Assembly (NCBI RefSeq): GCF_900292075.1
Contig: NZ_OLMV01000005.1
Coordinates: forward strand, 62,001 to 126,000
DNA from: Microbacterium timonense
GTDB lineage: Bacteria; Actinomycetota; Actinomycetes; Actinomycetales; Microbacteriaceae
Reading direction: 5' to 3'
Length of the DNA stretch: 64,000 nucleotides
The translations under genes and the position numbers were made by a program. Shown here piece by piece: positions 26,045-33,894 of the stretch (the first letter of the stretch is position 1; each line of letters opens with the position of its first letter). Under the pieces are notes generated by a model, which was not told the DNA's origin, ran no database searches, and worked only from the letters and a program-made list of their open reading frames with translations.

Positions 26045-29000
26045 TCAGCTGCGGCCCTGTTCCCGTCGCCGACGCCGGACGAGCAGGAGCACGCCTCCGC
26101 CCAGGAGCAGGCCCACGGCGAGGACCACGGCACTCCAGGCGATCGTGCCGCCCGTGATCGCAAGGCCGGAGCCCTGCGGAGCCGGCGCCGTCGCGACGTC
26201 ATCGATCCGCGCGGTCGACGGGTCCGACGCGACCTCGGAGCCGTCCGGCGCCACGCTTGTGGCGGACGCCGTGTTCACCAGGGCGGCGCCGTCGAGGTCG
26301 GCGGCGACGACCGTGTAGGTCGCTGAGCATTCGACCGTCTGCCCGGCCACGAGATCCATGTCGGCGGGGCAGTCGACGACGGGGGTGGCGCCGTGGCCCG
26401 AGAACGACTCCTCGGTCACCGAGACGTCCCGGGCCGTGGTGTTGCCCGTGTTCGTGATGGTGAACGTGTACGCGACGACCTGTCCGGCCTGCTGCACCTG
26501 TCGGGCGTCCGCGGTCTTCACCAGGGCCAGACCTGGTCTGGCCGGCGCCGGAAGCAACGCCGTCGACTCCTCCGATACGGGAGGCTCCACCCCGTCGGGG
26601 GCGTCACCCGTCGCCGTCGCCGTGTTCGAGAGCTCGCCCGAGTCGACGTCCGCCTGTGTGACCGTGTAGTCGGCGGCGCAGATCAGTTGATCCCCGGGAG
26701 CCAGCGGTCCCGACGGCTCGCAGTCGAGGGCACCCAGCTGGCCGGTTCCGGTGAACGCGCCCTCGACCACCCGTGCGTCGGTGATCGTCACGTTGCCGGT
26801 GTTGGTGGCGACGAACGAGTAGGTCACCACATCACCCGCACGGATGGTCTCGGGATCCGTGACGTCCGCGGACTTCACGAGCGAGAGATCGGCCACGCGA
26901 GCCACCGTGAGGGTCGCCGACGAGGGTTCCGACGACAGCTCAGCGCCTCCGGCGGATGCGGTCGCGACGGCGGTGTTCGTCACCTCGCCGGCGTCGACGT
27001 CGGGCTGGGTCAGCGTGTACGTCACCTCGCAGGTGACGTCGTCACCGGGCGCCAGGGTCGCCCCGCAGTCCGGAACGCCGAGCACCCCGGTACCCGAGAA
27101 TGCGGTCTCGGCGATCGTGAGCCCGGTCAGGGTGACGTTGCCGGTGTTCGTGACGTGGAAGACGTACGTCACCTCATCGCCCGCGGCATCCGCCTCTTCC
27201 GGGGTCACCGTCTTCTCGAAGTCGATGCCCGGGGCCTGCGCCGCCGCGACGCTGACGGTCGATGCCGCGGCCAGCACGGGGTCACCCGTCGGCGTCTCGC
27301 CGGAGGCCTCACCGGTGTTGCTGATGCTGCCCTGATCGATGTCCGCCTGTGTCACCGCGTACTCCGCCGTGCAGGTGATCGACTCGTCGGGCGCCAGCAC
27401 GTCGGCCGGGCAGTCGATCGGGCCGACCTCCCCCGAGCCGGTGAAAGTGCGCTCGATCGCAGTGACGGCGGTCAGCGTCACATTGCCCGTGTTCGTCACG
27501 AGGAACGAGAACACGACGGCATCACCGACGGTGTCGAAGGAGGTGACATCGGCGGTCTTCTCGACCGTGAGGGCCGGCTCGCTGTTCGCCGTCACCGTCG
27601 CGCTCGACTCCGGTGACTCGACGCTCGCCGTCGTGGGGTCCAACGCCGACGCCCGGGCCGTGTTCCGGAACTCTCCCGCGTCCATGTCGGCCTGCGTCAC
27701 CGTGTACGGCGCGGTGCAGAGCACCTGCTGACCCGGGCTGAGTGTGGTCTCCGGGCACGTGACGACAGGGGTCGGCCCCGTACCGGTGAACTCCGTCTCG
27801 TCGACGGTCACTGCGTGCACGGTGACGTTGCCCGTGTTGCGAACCGCGTAGGTGTACGTCACGACGTCACCCGCGGCGTTCACGAAACCGGTGCTGGCCG
27901 TCTTCGTGAGGGTGAGGTCGGATGCCGCGACCTGCGGCGTCCGTACCGTGGAGTCCTCGGAGACGACGGGGCCGCCCGGTGCCGTGCCGGCTGCTCTGGC
28001 GGTGTTGGTCAGCGACCCGAAGTCGACGTCTTCCTGCGTCAACACGTAGGTGGCTGTGCAGGTGAGCTGCGCGGCCGGCGCGAGAGCATCGGTGGGACAG
28101 TCGATCGCCGAGAGCGCGCCGGTTCCGGTGAAGTCCACCTCGTCGACCGTGATGCCGGTCACCGGGACGTTGCCGGTGTTCGTCACGACGAACGAGTAGG
28201 TGATCTCCTGACCGGCGACGTACGCCGCCTCCCCGGACGGGCTCGCCGACTTGACGAGGTCGAGTGCGCTCACCTGCTCCACGTCGACGGCGGCGGTGGA
28301 GGCCGCGGACGTCACCGGCGACCCCGCCGGGGTGGTGGCCGTGGCGGTCGCCGTGTTGTCGATGCGGCCCGCGGTCAAATCCGCCTGGGTGACCGGGTAG
28401 GTCGCGGTGCACTCGGTCGATGCTCCCGGAGCCAGCGCCCCGCTCGGGCACGAGATCGTGGACATCGCGCCGCTGCCGCTGAACGCCGTCTCGTCGATGG
28501 CGACGCCGCGGAGGGTGACATTGCCGGTGTTCGTGACGGTGAAGGAGTAGTCGATCACGTCACCGACGGAGTCGACCGTGCCGGGGGTCGCCCTCTTCGA
28601 GAGGCTCAGTGCGCCGTTCTGCGTCGCCGCCACGGTGACCACGCCGGTGCTGTTGCTGAGGCTCGGGCCGGTCGGCGGGCTCGCCGTCGCCGTCGCCTGG
28701 TCGGACACCGACCCGTGGTCGAGGTCGGCCTGGGTCACGGTGTACGTCGCGGTGAAGACGGCCGACTGGCCGGGCGCGAGGGCCGTGGACGGACCGGAGC
28801 AGGTGCCCGCGGGCGAAGTCAGCGACGAGCACACGGGAGTGGGCGCGACACTGGACGCCGCGGAGTTCACGATGGCGTCGCTTACGCGCACGTTCGCGAG
28901 GGCGACCGCGGTGTTGTTCGTGACGGTGAACGTGAAGTTCACCTGCTGGCCGACGGCGTCGACCGTCGTCCTGTCGGCGGTCTTCGTGATCGCCGGCTGG

Positions 29001-31684
29001 GCGCTCTGCGCCTGCAGGCCGGTCAGCGACGATTCCGCCTTGCCGAGGAGCGAGTCTCCGGCGATGACGTTCGTGCCGATGCTGTTCCACGCGATGTTGC
29101 CGGCAGCGGTGGCCGGAGTGCTCACCGTGTACGAGGCTGAGAAGCTGTTGCCGACGCGGACGTTGCCGTCGTAGCGGAACCGCAGGGCGGTGACGCTTGC
29201 CAGCGACGCGGGTGCGGTGGTCGTCCAATCGTCGACGCAGCCGGCGTTCGGGGTGAGCACCTCGGGTCGGCAGGGGTTCACCGCCTGCGAATACGCGACC
29301 GTGAGGTCGGCCGGCAGCGCGTTGATCCCGGTCAACGTCACCGGGAACTGCGAGCCCCTGGCCGCCGTCGACGACGCTCGGGTGTCGCCGACGCGGGGCA
29401 GCAGGTCGTACATCACCGGGTCGGTGAGGGTGGACAGGCCGCTGTTGGAGAACGACACGGTGTACGTCGCCGTTCCTCCGTCGACGCTCACGTGCCCCGT
29501 CCCGCCGGCGCCGATGGGCGAGGGGTCGAGGTTGCCCTGCACCACCTTGTCGACCGTGAAGCCGGCGCCGGTCGCCGCCACCGTGAACTGGGCGGAGGCA
29601 CCGCAGAAGTTGCCCGGGATCGAGGAGCCGTTGGTGTCGAGGGCGGTGTCGCCGGGCGCGAGCGCCGGGGGTGCCACGTTGGCGCCGTTGACCGCGCAGA
29701 AGCCGATCGGAGCGCCGTACCCGATCGTCATGGCGTTCTGGAACGTCCCGGCGCAACCGGAGCCCAGCGGCACGTCGAACGCCGCCATGTTGACCGTGTA
29801 GATGCCGGGCAGTGCGGCAAGGCCCGCCGGGATGGTCCACTGCACGAGCGTGCGACCGGTGCCGTTGTAGTCGACGGTCTGGCTGGACGGCGAGAGGCCG
29901 GTGGCGGTGTAGACCCGGCCGTTGGGGCCGTTCAGGGTGACCGTCAGCGGAGGCACCGCGATGGTTCCGACATCCTCCGGGGAGAGGTACGCCAGCGTGA
30001 TGGGCTTCGAGGGCGCGTCGGTGATCTCGATGCCGGAACCCTGGATCAGCACGCGCCCCACGCAGTTGCCGATGTGGCTCGCGCTCATGCTGCCGTACAC
30101 GAGTGCGCCGTCGCCGTAGGTCGCCGGGTCGGCGACGAGGATGAGCGCGGTCTGCCCCTGCGTCGTCTTGACCTGCGTGGTCGTCCCCGAGAGGTACGCG
30201 TTCACCGACGTCGTGTTGCTGAGGACGTGTCCGGGCACGGCATCAGGCGCCGCGTACCCGGTCACGGTGAATCGGATGGCGGCGAAGTTGTTGCTGCCCT
30301 CCTGCGCGAATGGCGGGATGTCGATCTCCGCCACCGCCGGCGCGGTCGGCAGTGTCCACCCGGTGCCCGCGACGTACGGCACGGTACGTGTTGTGCCGTC
30401 CGCCATGAGGAGGTTGATCGTGGCGCCGGCTGCGGGCGTGAAGCCGGTCACCGTGACCACTCGCGGGATGTAGGCGGGCCGCGCGCACACCACGCCGGGG
30501 GTGTTGCTCAGGTACTTCGCCCCGGAGACGTTGTCCAGGCACGGCAGCGGGTCCTTGATGTCGTAGCTGAGGCCGGAGTTCGTCGTCGCCGGGTTGGTGT
30601 TGACGCTGATCTCGTAGCTGGTGGTCTGCGCGCCGTCCCAGTCGCCGGGGAAGGTGTAGTTCGTGGGCGCGGTGTTGTCGATCGCGCGGTACTGCCCGCG
30701 GTTGGTCATCGTCTTCGTGCCGGGCGTCTTGTTGGTGCGCCAGTCCAGGTCGACGACCGTCGCGCACGGCGCGGCCGGCGTCGGCGATGCCGTCGCCGAG
30801 AACCCGTCGATGTAGGTGAAGCTCGAGGTCGCGGTGTGGCAGATCCTCGCACCGACCGGATCGGGCGTGCCGTTGGTCGCGGCGGTCCCGGTCACCGTGA
30901 AGACCAGGCGATTGTTGTTCGGGTTCAGGCACTCCGATCCGTCGCCGACGTACGTGATCGTGCCGCCCGAGGTTCCTACGGCGGGTGTGGCGAGGGTGCC
31001 GGGCAGCGAGACGGGGGCGGTGCTCAGACCGGCGAAGGTGAAGTTGGCCGGCAGATCGTCGGTGATCCGCAGGGCGGTGAAGCCGAGGTCGCCGGTGAAG
31101 TTGGTCGTTCCGCAGGCGAAGCTGAAGCTGAGCGTCATCGTGGCGCCGCTGAGGACGCTGGTGGGGTTGACGCCGGACCCCATCCCCGCGTTGTGGCCCG
31201 CGGTGATCGTCTGCACGGCAGGCGTGGGCACGGTGGCGGATCCCCCGCTGCTCGTGAAGGTGGGGGCGATGGTCACGGTGGCGCCGTTGAGCGTGGTCTT
31301 GTTCGGCGCCCGCACGCCGAAGGTGCACTGGTAGGTCCCCGTCGGCACCGTCCCCAGGCTGAACGTGACCTGTCCCGCGGTGCGCGAGAGGGCGGGGCAG
31401 CTGCCGGCCGACACCCAGTTCGAGAAGTCGGTGCTCGTGCCGTTGCCGGCGACGGTGTTGGTGGGGATCGTGATGGTGGAGTTCAGGCATCCGCCCGTCG
31501 TACTGCACGAGTACGTCACCGTGTAGTTGGCCAGCGCGTTGCTCTGCACCGTCGTGGTGGCAGGCGTGATGGTGATGCTCTCGGCGGCGTAGGCGGGTGC
31601 GGCCGCGACGAGCCCTCCGGCGAGCAGGCCGAGGACGGCGACGCCCGCGGCCAGCAGCCGGGCGATTCGCGATCGAGTGTGCAA
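26045..31684 (-). CDS. giant sortase-type surface protein with about eight DUF7507-type repeats (LAITG)
   Basis: An 1879-residue protein. The start is TTG 31684, supported by AGGGGGA exactly 6 nt upstream and by the signal peptide that follows at once (RSRIARLLAAGVAVLGLLAGG, in part, cleavage AYA-AE at about 33/34). Residues of about 35-940 are beta-rich, Thr/Asn/Gly-rich adhesin-like modules with paired cysteines (SCSTTGGC). From about 945 come eight repeats with TNTGNVT...FSGTG...L-S-AIDCP...CTATYTVTQADVDAG units. The end is LAITGG, a hydrophobic helix and VRRRRREQGRS, a class E-type sorting signal. It is inferred to be a stalk-like wall protein. The repeats match those of the 13274 gene more than those of the 913 gene. 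Confidence 0.87.
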   Translation of the reverse strand: MHTRSRIARLLAAGVAVLGLLAGGLVAAAPAYAAESITITPATTTVQSNALANYTVTYSCSTTGGCLNSTITIPTNTVAGNGTSTDFSNWVSAGSCPALSRTAGQVTFSLGTVPTGTYQCTFGVRAPNKTTLNGATVTIAPTFTSSGGSATVPTPAVQTITAGHNAGMGSGVNPTSVLSGATMTLSFSFACGTTNFTGDLGFTALRITDDLPANFTFAGLSTAPVSLPGTLATPAVGTSGGTITYVGDGSECLNPNNNRLVFTVTGTAATNGTPDPVGARICHTATSSFTYIDGFSATASPTPAAPCATVVDLDWRTNKTPGTKTMTNRGQYRAIDNTAPTNYTFPGDWDGAQTTSYEISVNTNPATTNSGLSYDIKDPLPCLDNVSGAKYLSNTPGVVCARPAYIPRVVTVTGFTPAAGATINLLMADGTTRTVPYVAGTGWTLPTAPAVAEIDIPPFAQEGSNNFAAIRFTVTGYAAPDAVPGHVLSNTTSVNAYLSGTTTQVKTTQGQTALILVADPATYGDGALVYGSMSASHIGNCVGRVLIQGSGIEITDAPSKPITLAYLSPEDVGTIAVPPLTVTLNGPNGRVYTATGLSPSSQTVDYNGTGRTLVQWTIPAGLAALPGIYTVNMAAFDVPLGSGCAGTFQNAMTIGYGAPIGFCAVNGANVAPPALAPGDTALDTNGSSIPGNFCGASAQFTVAATGAGFTVDKVVQGNLDPSPIGAGGTGHVSVDGGTATYTVSFSNSGLSTLTDPVMYDLLPRVGDTRASSTAARGSQFPVTLTGINALPADLTVAYSQAVNPCRPEVLTPNAGCVDDWTTTAPASLASVTALRFRYDGNVRVGNSFSASYTVSTPATAAGNIAWNSIGTNVIAGDSLLGKAESSLTGLQAQSAQPAITKTADRTTVDAVGQQVNFTFTVTNNTAVALANVRVSDAIVNSAASSVAPTPVCSSLTSPAGTCSGPSTALAPGQSAVFTATYTVTQADLDHGSVSDQATATASPPTGPSLSNSTGVVTVAATQNGALSLSKRATPGTVDSVGDVIDYSFTVTNTGNVTLRGVAIDETAFSGSGAMSTISCPSGALAPGASTECTATYPVTQADLTAGRIDNTATATATTPAGSPVTSAASTAAVDVEQVSALDLVKSASPSGEAAYVAGQEITYSFVVTNTGNVPVTGITVDEVDFTGTGALSAIDCPTDALAPAAQLTCTATYVLTQEDVDFGSLTNTARAAGTAPGGPVVSEDSTVRTPQVAASDLTLTKTASTGFVNAAGDVVTYTYAVRNTGNVTVHAVTVDETEFTGTGPTPVVTCPETTLSPGQQVLCTAPYTVTQADMDAGEFRNTARASALDPTTASVESPESSATVTANSEPALTVEKTADVTSFDTVGDAVVFSFLVTNTGNVTLTAVTAIERTFTGSGEVGPIDCPADVLAPDESITCTAEYAVTQADIDQGSISNTGEASGETPTGDPVLAAASTVSVAAAQAPGIDFEKTVTPEEADAAGDEVTYVFHVTNTGNVTLTGLTIAETAFSGTGVLGVPDCGATLAPGDDVTCEVTYTLTQPDVDAGEVTNTAVATASAGGAELSSEPSSATLTVARVADLSLVKSADVTDPETIRAGDVVTYSFVATNTGNVTITDARVVEGAFTGTGQLGALDCEPSGPLAPGDQLICAADYTVTQADVDSGELSNTATATGDAPDGVEPPVSEESTALLPAPARPGLALVKTADARQVQQAGQVVAYTFTITNTGNTTARDVSVTEESFSGHGATPVVDCPADMDLVAGQTVECSATYTVVAADLDGAALVNTASATSVAPDGSEVASDPSTARIDDVATAPAPQGSGLAITGGTIAWSAVVLAVGLLLGGGVLLLVRRRRREQGRS

Positions 31685-31762
31685 CGGAAGTCCCCCTTCG
31701 GAGGCGCGCTGGGGAAGCGCCTCCCGGGCGCCACCGTATCGGCGGCGATCCTCGGATCAAGG

Positions 31763-31784
31763 TTTTTTCACCCCGGCATCACCC
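31763..31784 (-). promoter_or_regulatory. tandem GGGTGA boxes and promoter of surface-protein gene 3
   Basis: On the minus strand GGGTGA occurs at 31784-31779 and 31773-31768 (11-bp step), followed by AAAAA. A plausible promoter continues directly: TTGATC, a 16-nt spacer, then TACGGT. The boxes thus abut the -35, an activator-like position about 80 bp before the TTG start. Confidence 0.55.
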
Positions 31785-31866
31785 TGTGCGCTGTCGAGTG
31801 CCCGTCTGGGTGGTGGCGGCGGCGCTGGTCGGCGCGTTCGAGCTCACCCGGACGCCGGGCAGGCAG

Positions 31867-31872
31867 TACGCT
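31867..31872 (+). promoter_or_regulatory. -10 box TACGCT, near-leaderless
   Basis: TACGCT ends 7 nt before ATG 31880. Confidence 0.45.
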
Positions 31873-31879
31873 CCTGCCC

Positions 31880-32611
31880 ATGTACGGGGATCGTCTCGCG
31901 CGGTGGGAACGGGCCATGGACTGGCCCCTCATGGTGGCCGCCGTCCTCTTCCTGATCGCGTATGCGACGCAGATCCTGGTTCGCGAGGCAGGCTTCTTCT
32001 CTGTCGCGGCAGAGGTCGTGATCTGGGTCACCTGGGCATTGTTCGCCGTCGATTACATCGTGCGCCTCTCGCTCGCGCAGCCGCGTGGGCGGTGGTTCGT
32101 CCGCCATCTGCTGGACCTCGCGATCGTCCTGCTGCCGATGCTGCGGCCGCTGCGGCTGATGCGTTTCCTCACGATCCTCGCGATCATCCAGCGCGGCGCC
32201 GGCGCTCGACTGCGCGGACAGGTCGTGGTCTACACGGTGGGCGCGACAGCTCTGACGATCGTCGTGGCCGGCCTCGCGGTGCTGGATGCCGAGCGAGGGC
32301 ACGGCGGGACCATCCAATCGTTCGGCGACGCGATCTGGTGGGCGTTCGTGACCGTCACCACCGTCGGGTACGGAGACTTCTTCCCCGTGACGATCACCGG
32401 GCGCATCGTGGCCGTCGGTCTCATGATCGGCGGGATCGCCCTCATCGGCGTCGTGACGGCGACCCTGGCGTCCTGGATCGTGGAGAAGGTCTCGGTCGGC
32501 ACGCAGAACACCGCGGCCACCTCGGATCAGGTCGAGCAGCTTCGCGCCGAGGTCGCCGAGCTCAAGGACATGCTCCGGTCGAGCAAGAGCGAGCCGGTCG
32601 GCGGGTCGTGA
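31880..32611 (+). CDS. voltage-gated-type potassium channel protein
   Basis: A 243-residue membrane protein from ATG 31880. It has the six-helix plan of small Kv-like channels: S1 (about 15-35), S2-S3, and an S4-like segment with spaced arginines (LRPLRLMRFL). A pore helix leads to the selectivity filter TVTTVGYGD (about 157-165), followed by S6 (IVAVGLMIGGIALIGVV). The C-terminal charged coil (DQVEQLRAEVAELKDML) probably assembles the tetramer. It conducts K+ across the cytoplasmic membrane. The next gene starts inside its stop codon (GTGA), so the two are coupled. Confidence 0.88.
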   Translation: MYGDRLARWERAMDWPLMVAAVLFLIAYATQILVREAGFFSVAAEVVIWVTWALFAVDYIVRLSLAQPRGRWFVRHLLDLAIVLLPMLRPLRLMRFLTILAIIQRGAGARLRGQVVVYTVGATALTIVVAGLAVLDAERGHGGTIQSFGDAIWWAFVTVTTVGYGDFFPVTITGRIVAVGLMIGGIALIGVVTATLASWIVEKVSVGTQNTAATSDQVEQLRAEVAELKDMLRSSKSEPVGGS

Positions 32612-33210
32612 ACGCACGGATGGAGGAGGGGAGCGCGGAGGGCGCTGACGGTCTGGAGGTCCGCGCCGAGCAGTTGCACGTCGCGGCGCATCAGCTGCTG
32701 ACCGAGGCGGGGATTCTGGATGAGATTCGTCACGTCGGCGAGGCGCACCTCGTCGGGAGCGTCGTCTCCCAGCTGATGACACACCGTGAGATCGACATCA
32801 CTGTGGCTGCAGGATCCGCATACGGGCCATCCGAGGCGCTCGCCCTCGCAGCAACGCTGGCTCGCCGGTGTGAGGTCGTCGACGTCGTGCTGGCTGATGA
32901 GCGGAGCGACGCCTCGGTGGCTGAACGAGACCGGCGGCTACACCTTCAGATGGGTGTGCGGCATGCCGGCGACCGGTGGGAGCTTGACATCAGCCTCTTC
33001 GCGCTCGACGCCCACGAAAACGTCGCCGAATGGCACCAGAATCTGAGGTCTTCGCTGACCCCCGAACAGAGACGCGCGATCCTCCGGATCAAGAGCGACC
33101 TCGTCGCAACCGCCGACTATCCGGGCGGCTTGGCGATCTACAACGCCGTGTTGAACGACGCTGTGACGCAGACCGAAGAGTTCCTTGCGGCACAGACAGC
33201 GGCTCCGTGA
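32608..33210 (+). CDS. hypothetical protein with nucleotidyltransferase-like motif
   Basis: A 200-residue soluble protein from GTG 32608, overlapping the channel gene by 4 bp; ATG 32620 is an alternative. Residues of about 45-65 read HLVGSVVSQLMTHREIDITV, which resembles the GS...D-x-D active-site pattern of nucleotidyltransferase-fold proteins. VDVVLADER and RWELDISLFAL could provide further acidic residues. No named family is recognised with certainty. Its coupling to a K+ channel is unusual and may be incidental. A bidirectional terminator follows 90 bp downstream. Confidence 0.65.
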   Translation: MNARMEEGSAEGADGLEVRAEQLHVAAHQLLTEAGILDEIRHVGEAHLVGSVVSQLMTHREIDITVAAGSAYGPSEALALAATLARRCEVVDVVLADERSDASVAERDRRLHLQMGVRHAGDRWELDISLFALDAHENVAEWHQNLRSSLTPEQRRAILRIKSDLVATADYPGGLAIYNAVLNDAVTQTEEFLAAQTAAP

Positions 33211-33299
33211 CCCATCGGGCGCGGAACGCAGCCTCGATTCTGGAGATCTCCATCAACCTGAGCTCCGCAGATCAGCGGATGCGCCAGCAACGAAAGCGA

Positions 33300-33331
33300 A
33301 ACCCCCGCGATGTAGAAGCTACGCGGGGGTT
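33300..33331. terminator. bidirectional hairpin between gene 32608 and tRNA-Phe
   Basis: AACCCCCGCG (33300-33309) pairs with CGCGGGGGTT (33322-33331), and GTA/TAC inside extends the stem. It ends with T residues on the plus side and serves both the plus gene and the minus tRNA cluster. Confidence 0.7.
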
Positions 33332-33359
33332 CCTGGGGTGACTGTAACGATCACCCTTG

Positions 33360-33432
33360 TGGCTCCGACCGGCATCGATCCGGTGACCTTTCGATTTTCA
33401 GTCGAACGCTCTACCAACTGAGCTACAGAGCC
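33360..33432 (-). tRNA. tRNA-Phe (GAA)
   Basis: 73 nt without encoded CCA. The acceptor GGCTCTG/CGGAGCC, D arm GCTC/GAGC, anticodon loop CTGAAAA (GAA) and TpsiC arm ACCGG/CCGGT all pair. It is the last of three tRNAs read leftward. Confidence 0.95.
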
Positions 33433-33510
33433 GCACGGTGGTTTCCTTTGCAAGACCTGCCGTGTCCTAGACGAAAGGCCCTCTTCGAGAAAAGGGCCCG
33501 TCGCTCGGAG

Positions 33511-33584
33511 CGACCCTGACGGGACTTGAACCCGCGACCTCCGCCGTGACAGGGCGGCACGCTAACCAACTGCGCTACAGGGCC
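33511..33584 (-). tRNA. tRNA-Asp (GTC)
   Basis: 74 nt. The acceptor GGCCCTG/CAGGGTC has one G-T pair, the anticodon loop reads CTGTCAC (GTC), and the TpsiC arm is CGGGTTCAAGTCCCG. The discriminator base is G. Confidence 0.95.
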
Positions 33585-33605
33585 ATGCTTATTGAATTGT
33601 GGGAG

Positions 33606-33678
33606 TGACCCCAACGGGATTCGAACCCGTGCTACCGCCGTGAAAGGGCGGCGTCCTAGGCCGCTAAACGATGGGGCC
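33606..33678 (-). tRNA. tRNA-Glu (TTC)
   Basis: 73 nt. The acceptor GGCCCCA pairs with TGGGGTC (one G-T pair), the anticodon loop is CTTTCAC (TTC), and the TpsiC arm is CGGGTTCGAATCCCG. It is the first tRNA of the cluster. Confidence 0.95.
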
Positions 33679-33834
33679 GGGTGAACCCGGGGGCTCACTG
33701 CCGAGGACCAAGCATACGTAATGCCGCGGGAAAACGCGAATCGAGGGCGTGGCCTCCTTGTGCATCCGGGGGTGCGGGGTGACACTGGCCGGGTGACCGC
33801 TGTGCGAGGCGGTGATCCGCGCGCGAGAAAAGGG

Positions 33835-33862
33835 TTGCGCGTGAGACTCATGTTGCTAATGT
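33835..33862 (+). promoter_or_regulatory. possible promoter of the M23 hydrolase gene
   Basis: TTGCGC (33835-33840), a 16-nt spacer and TAATGT (33857-33862) precede the GAGGGAGGGA ribosome-binding site. Two GGGTGA boxes (33777 and 33791, 14-bp step) lie further upstream in weaker register than at the surface-protein genes. Confidence 0.35.
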
Positions 33863-33894
33863 GAATCGAGTTGATACCGCGAGGGAGGGACCCG

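Noticed and set aside
33700..33894. Cyclic-di-AMP (ydaO) riboswitch before the M23 hydrolase gene, often found before actinobacterial wall hydrolases
   Set aside because: The expected conserved blocks could not be matched in the 200-bp leader.
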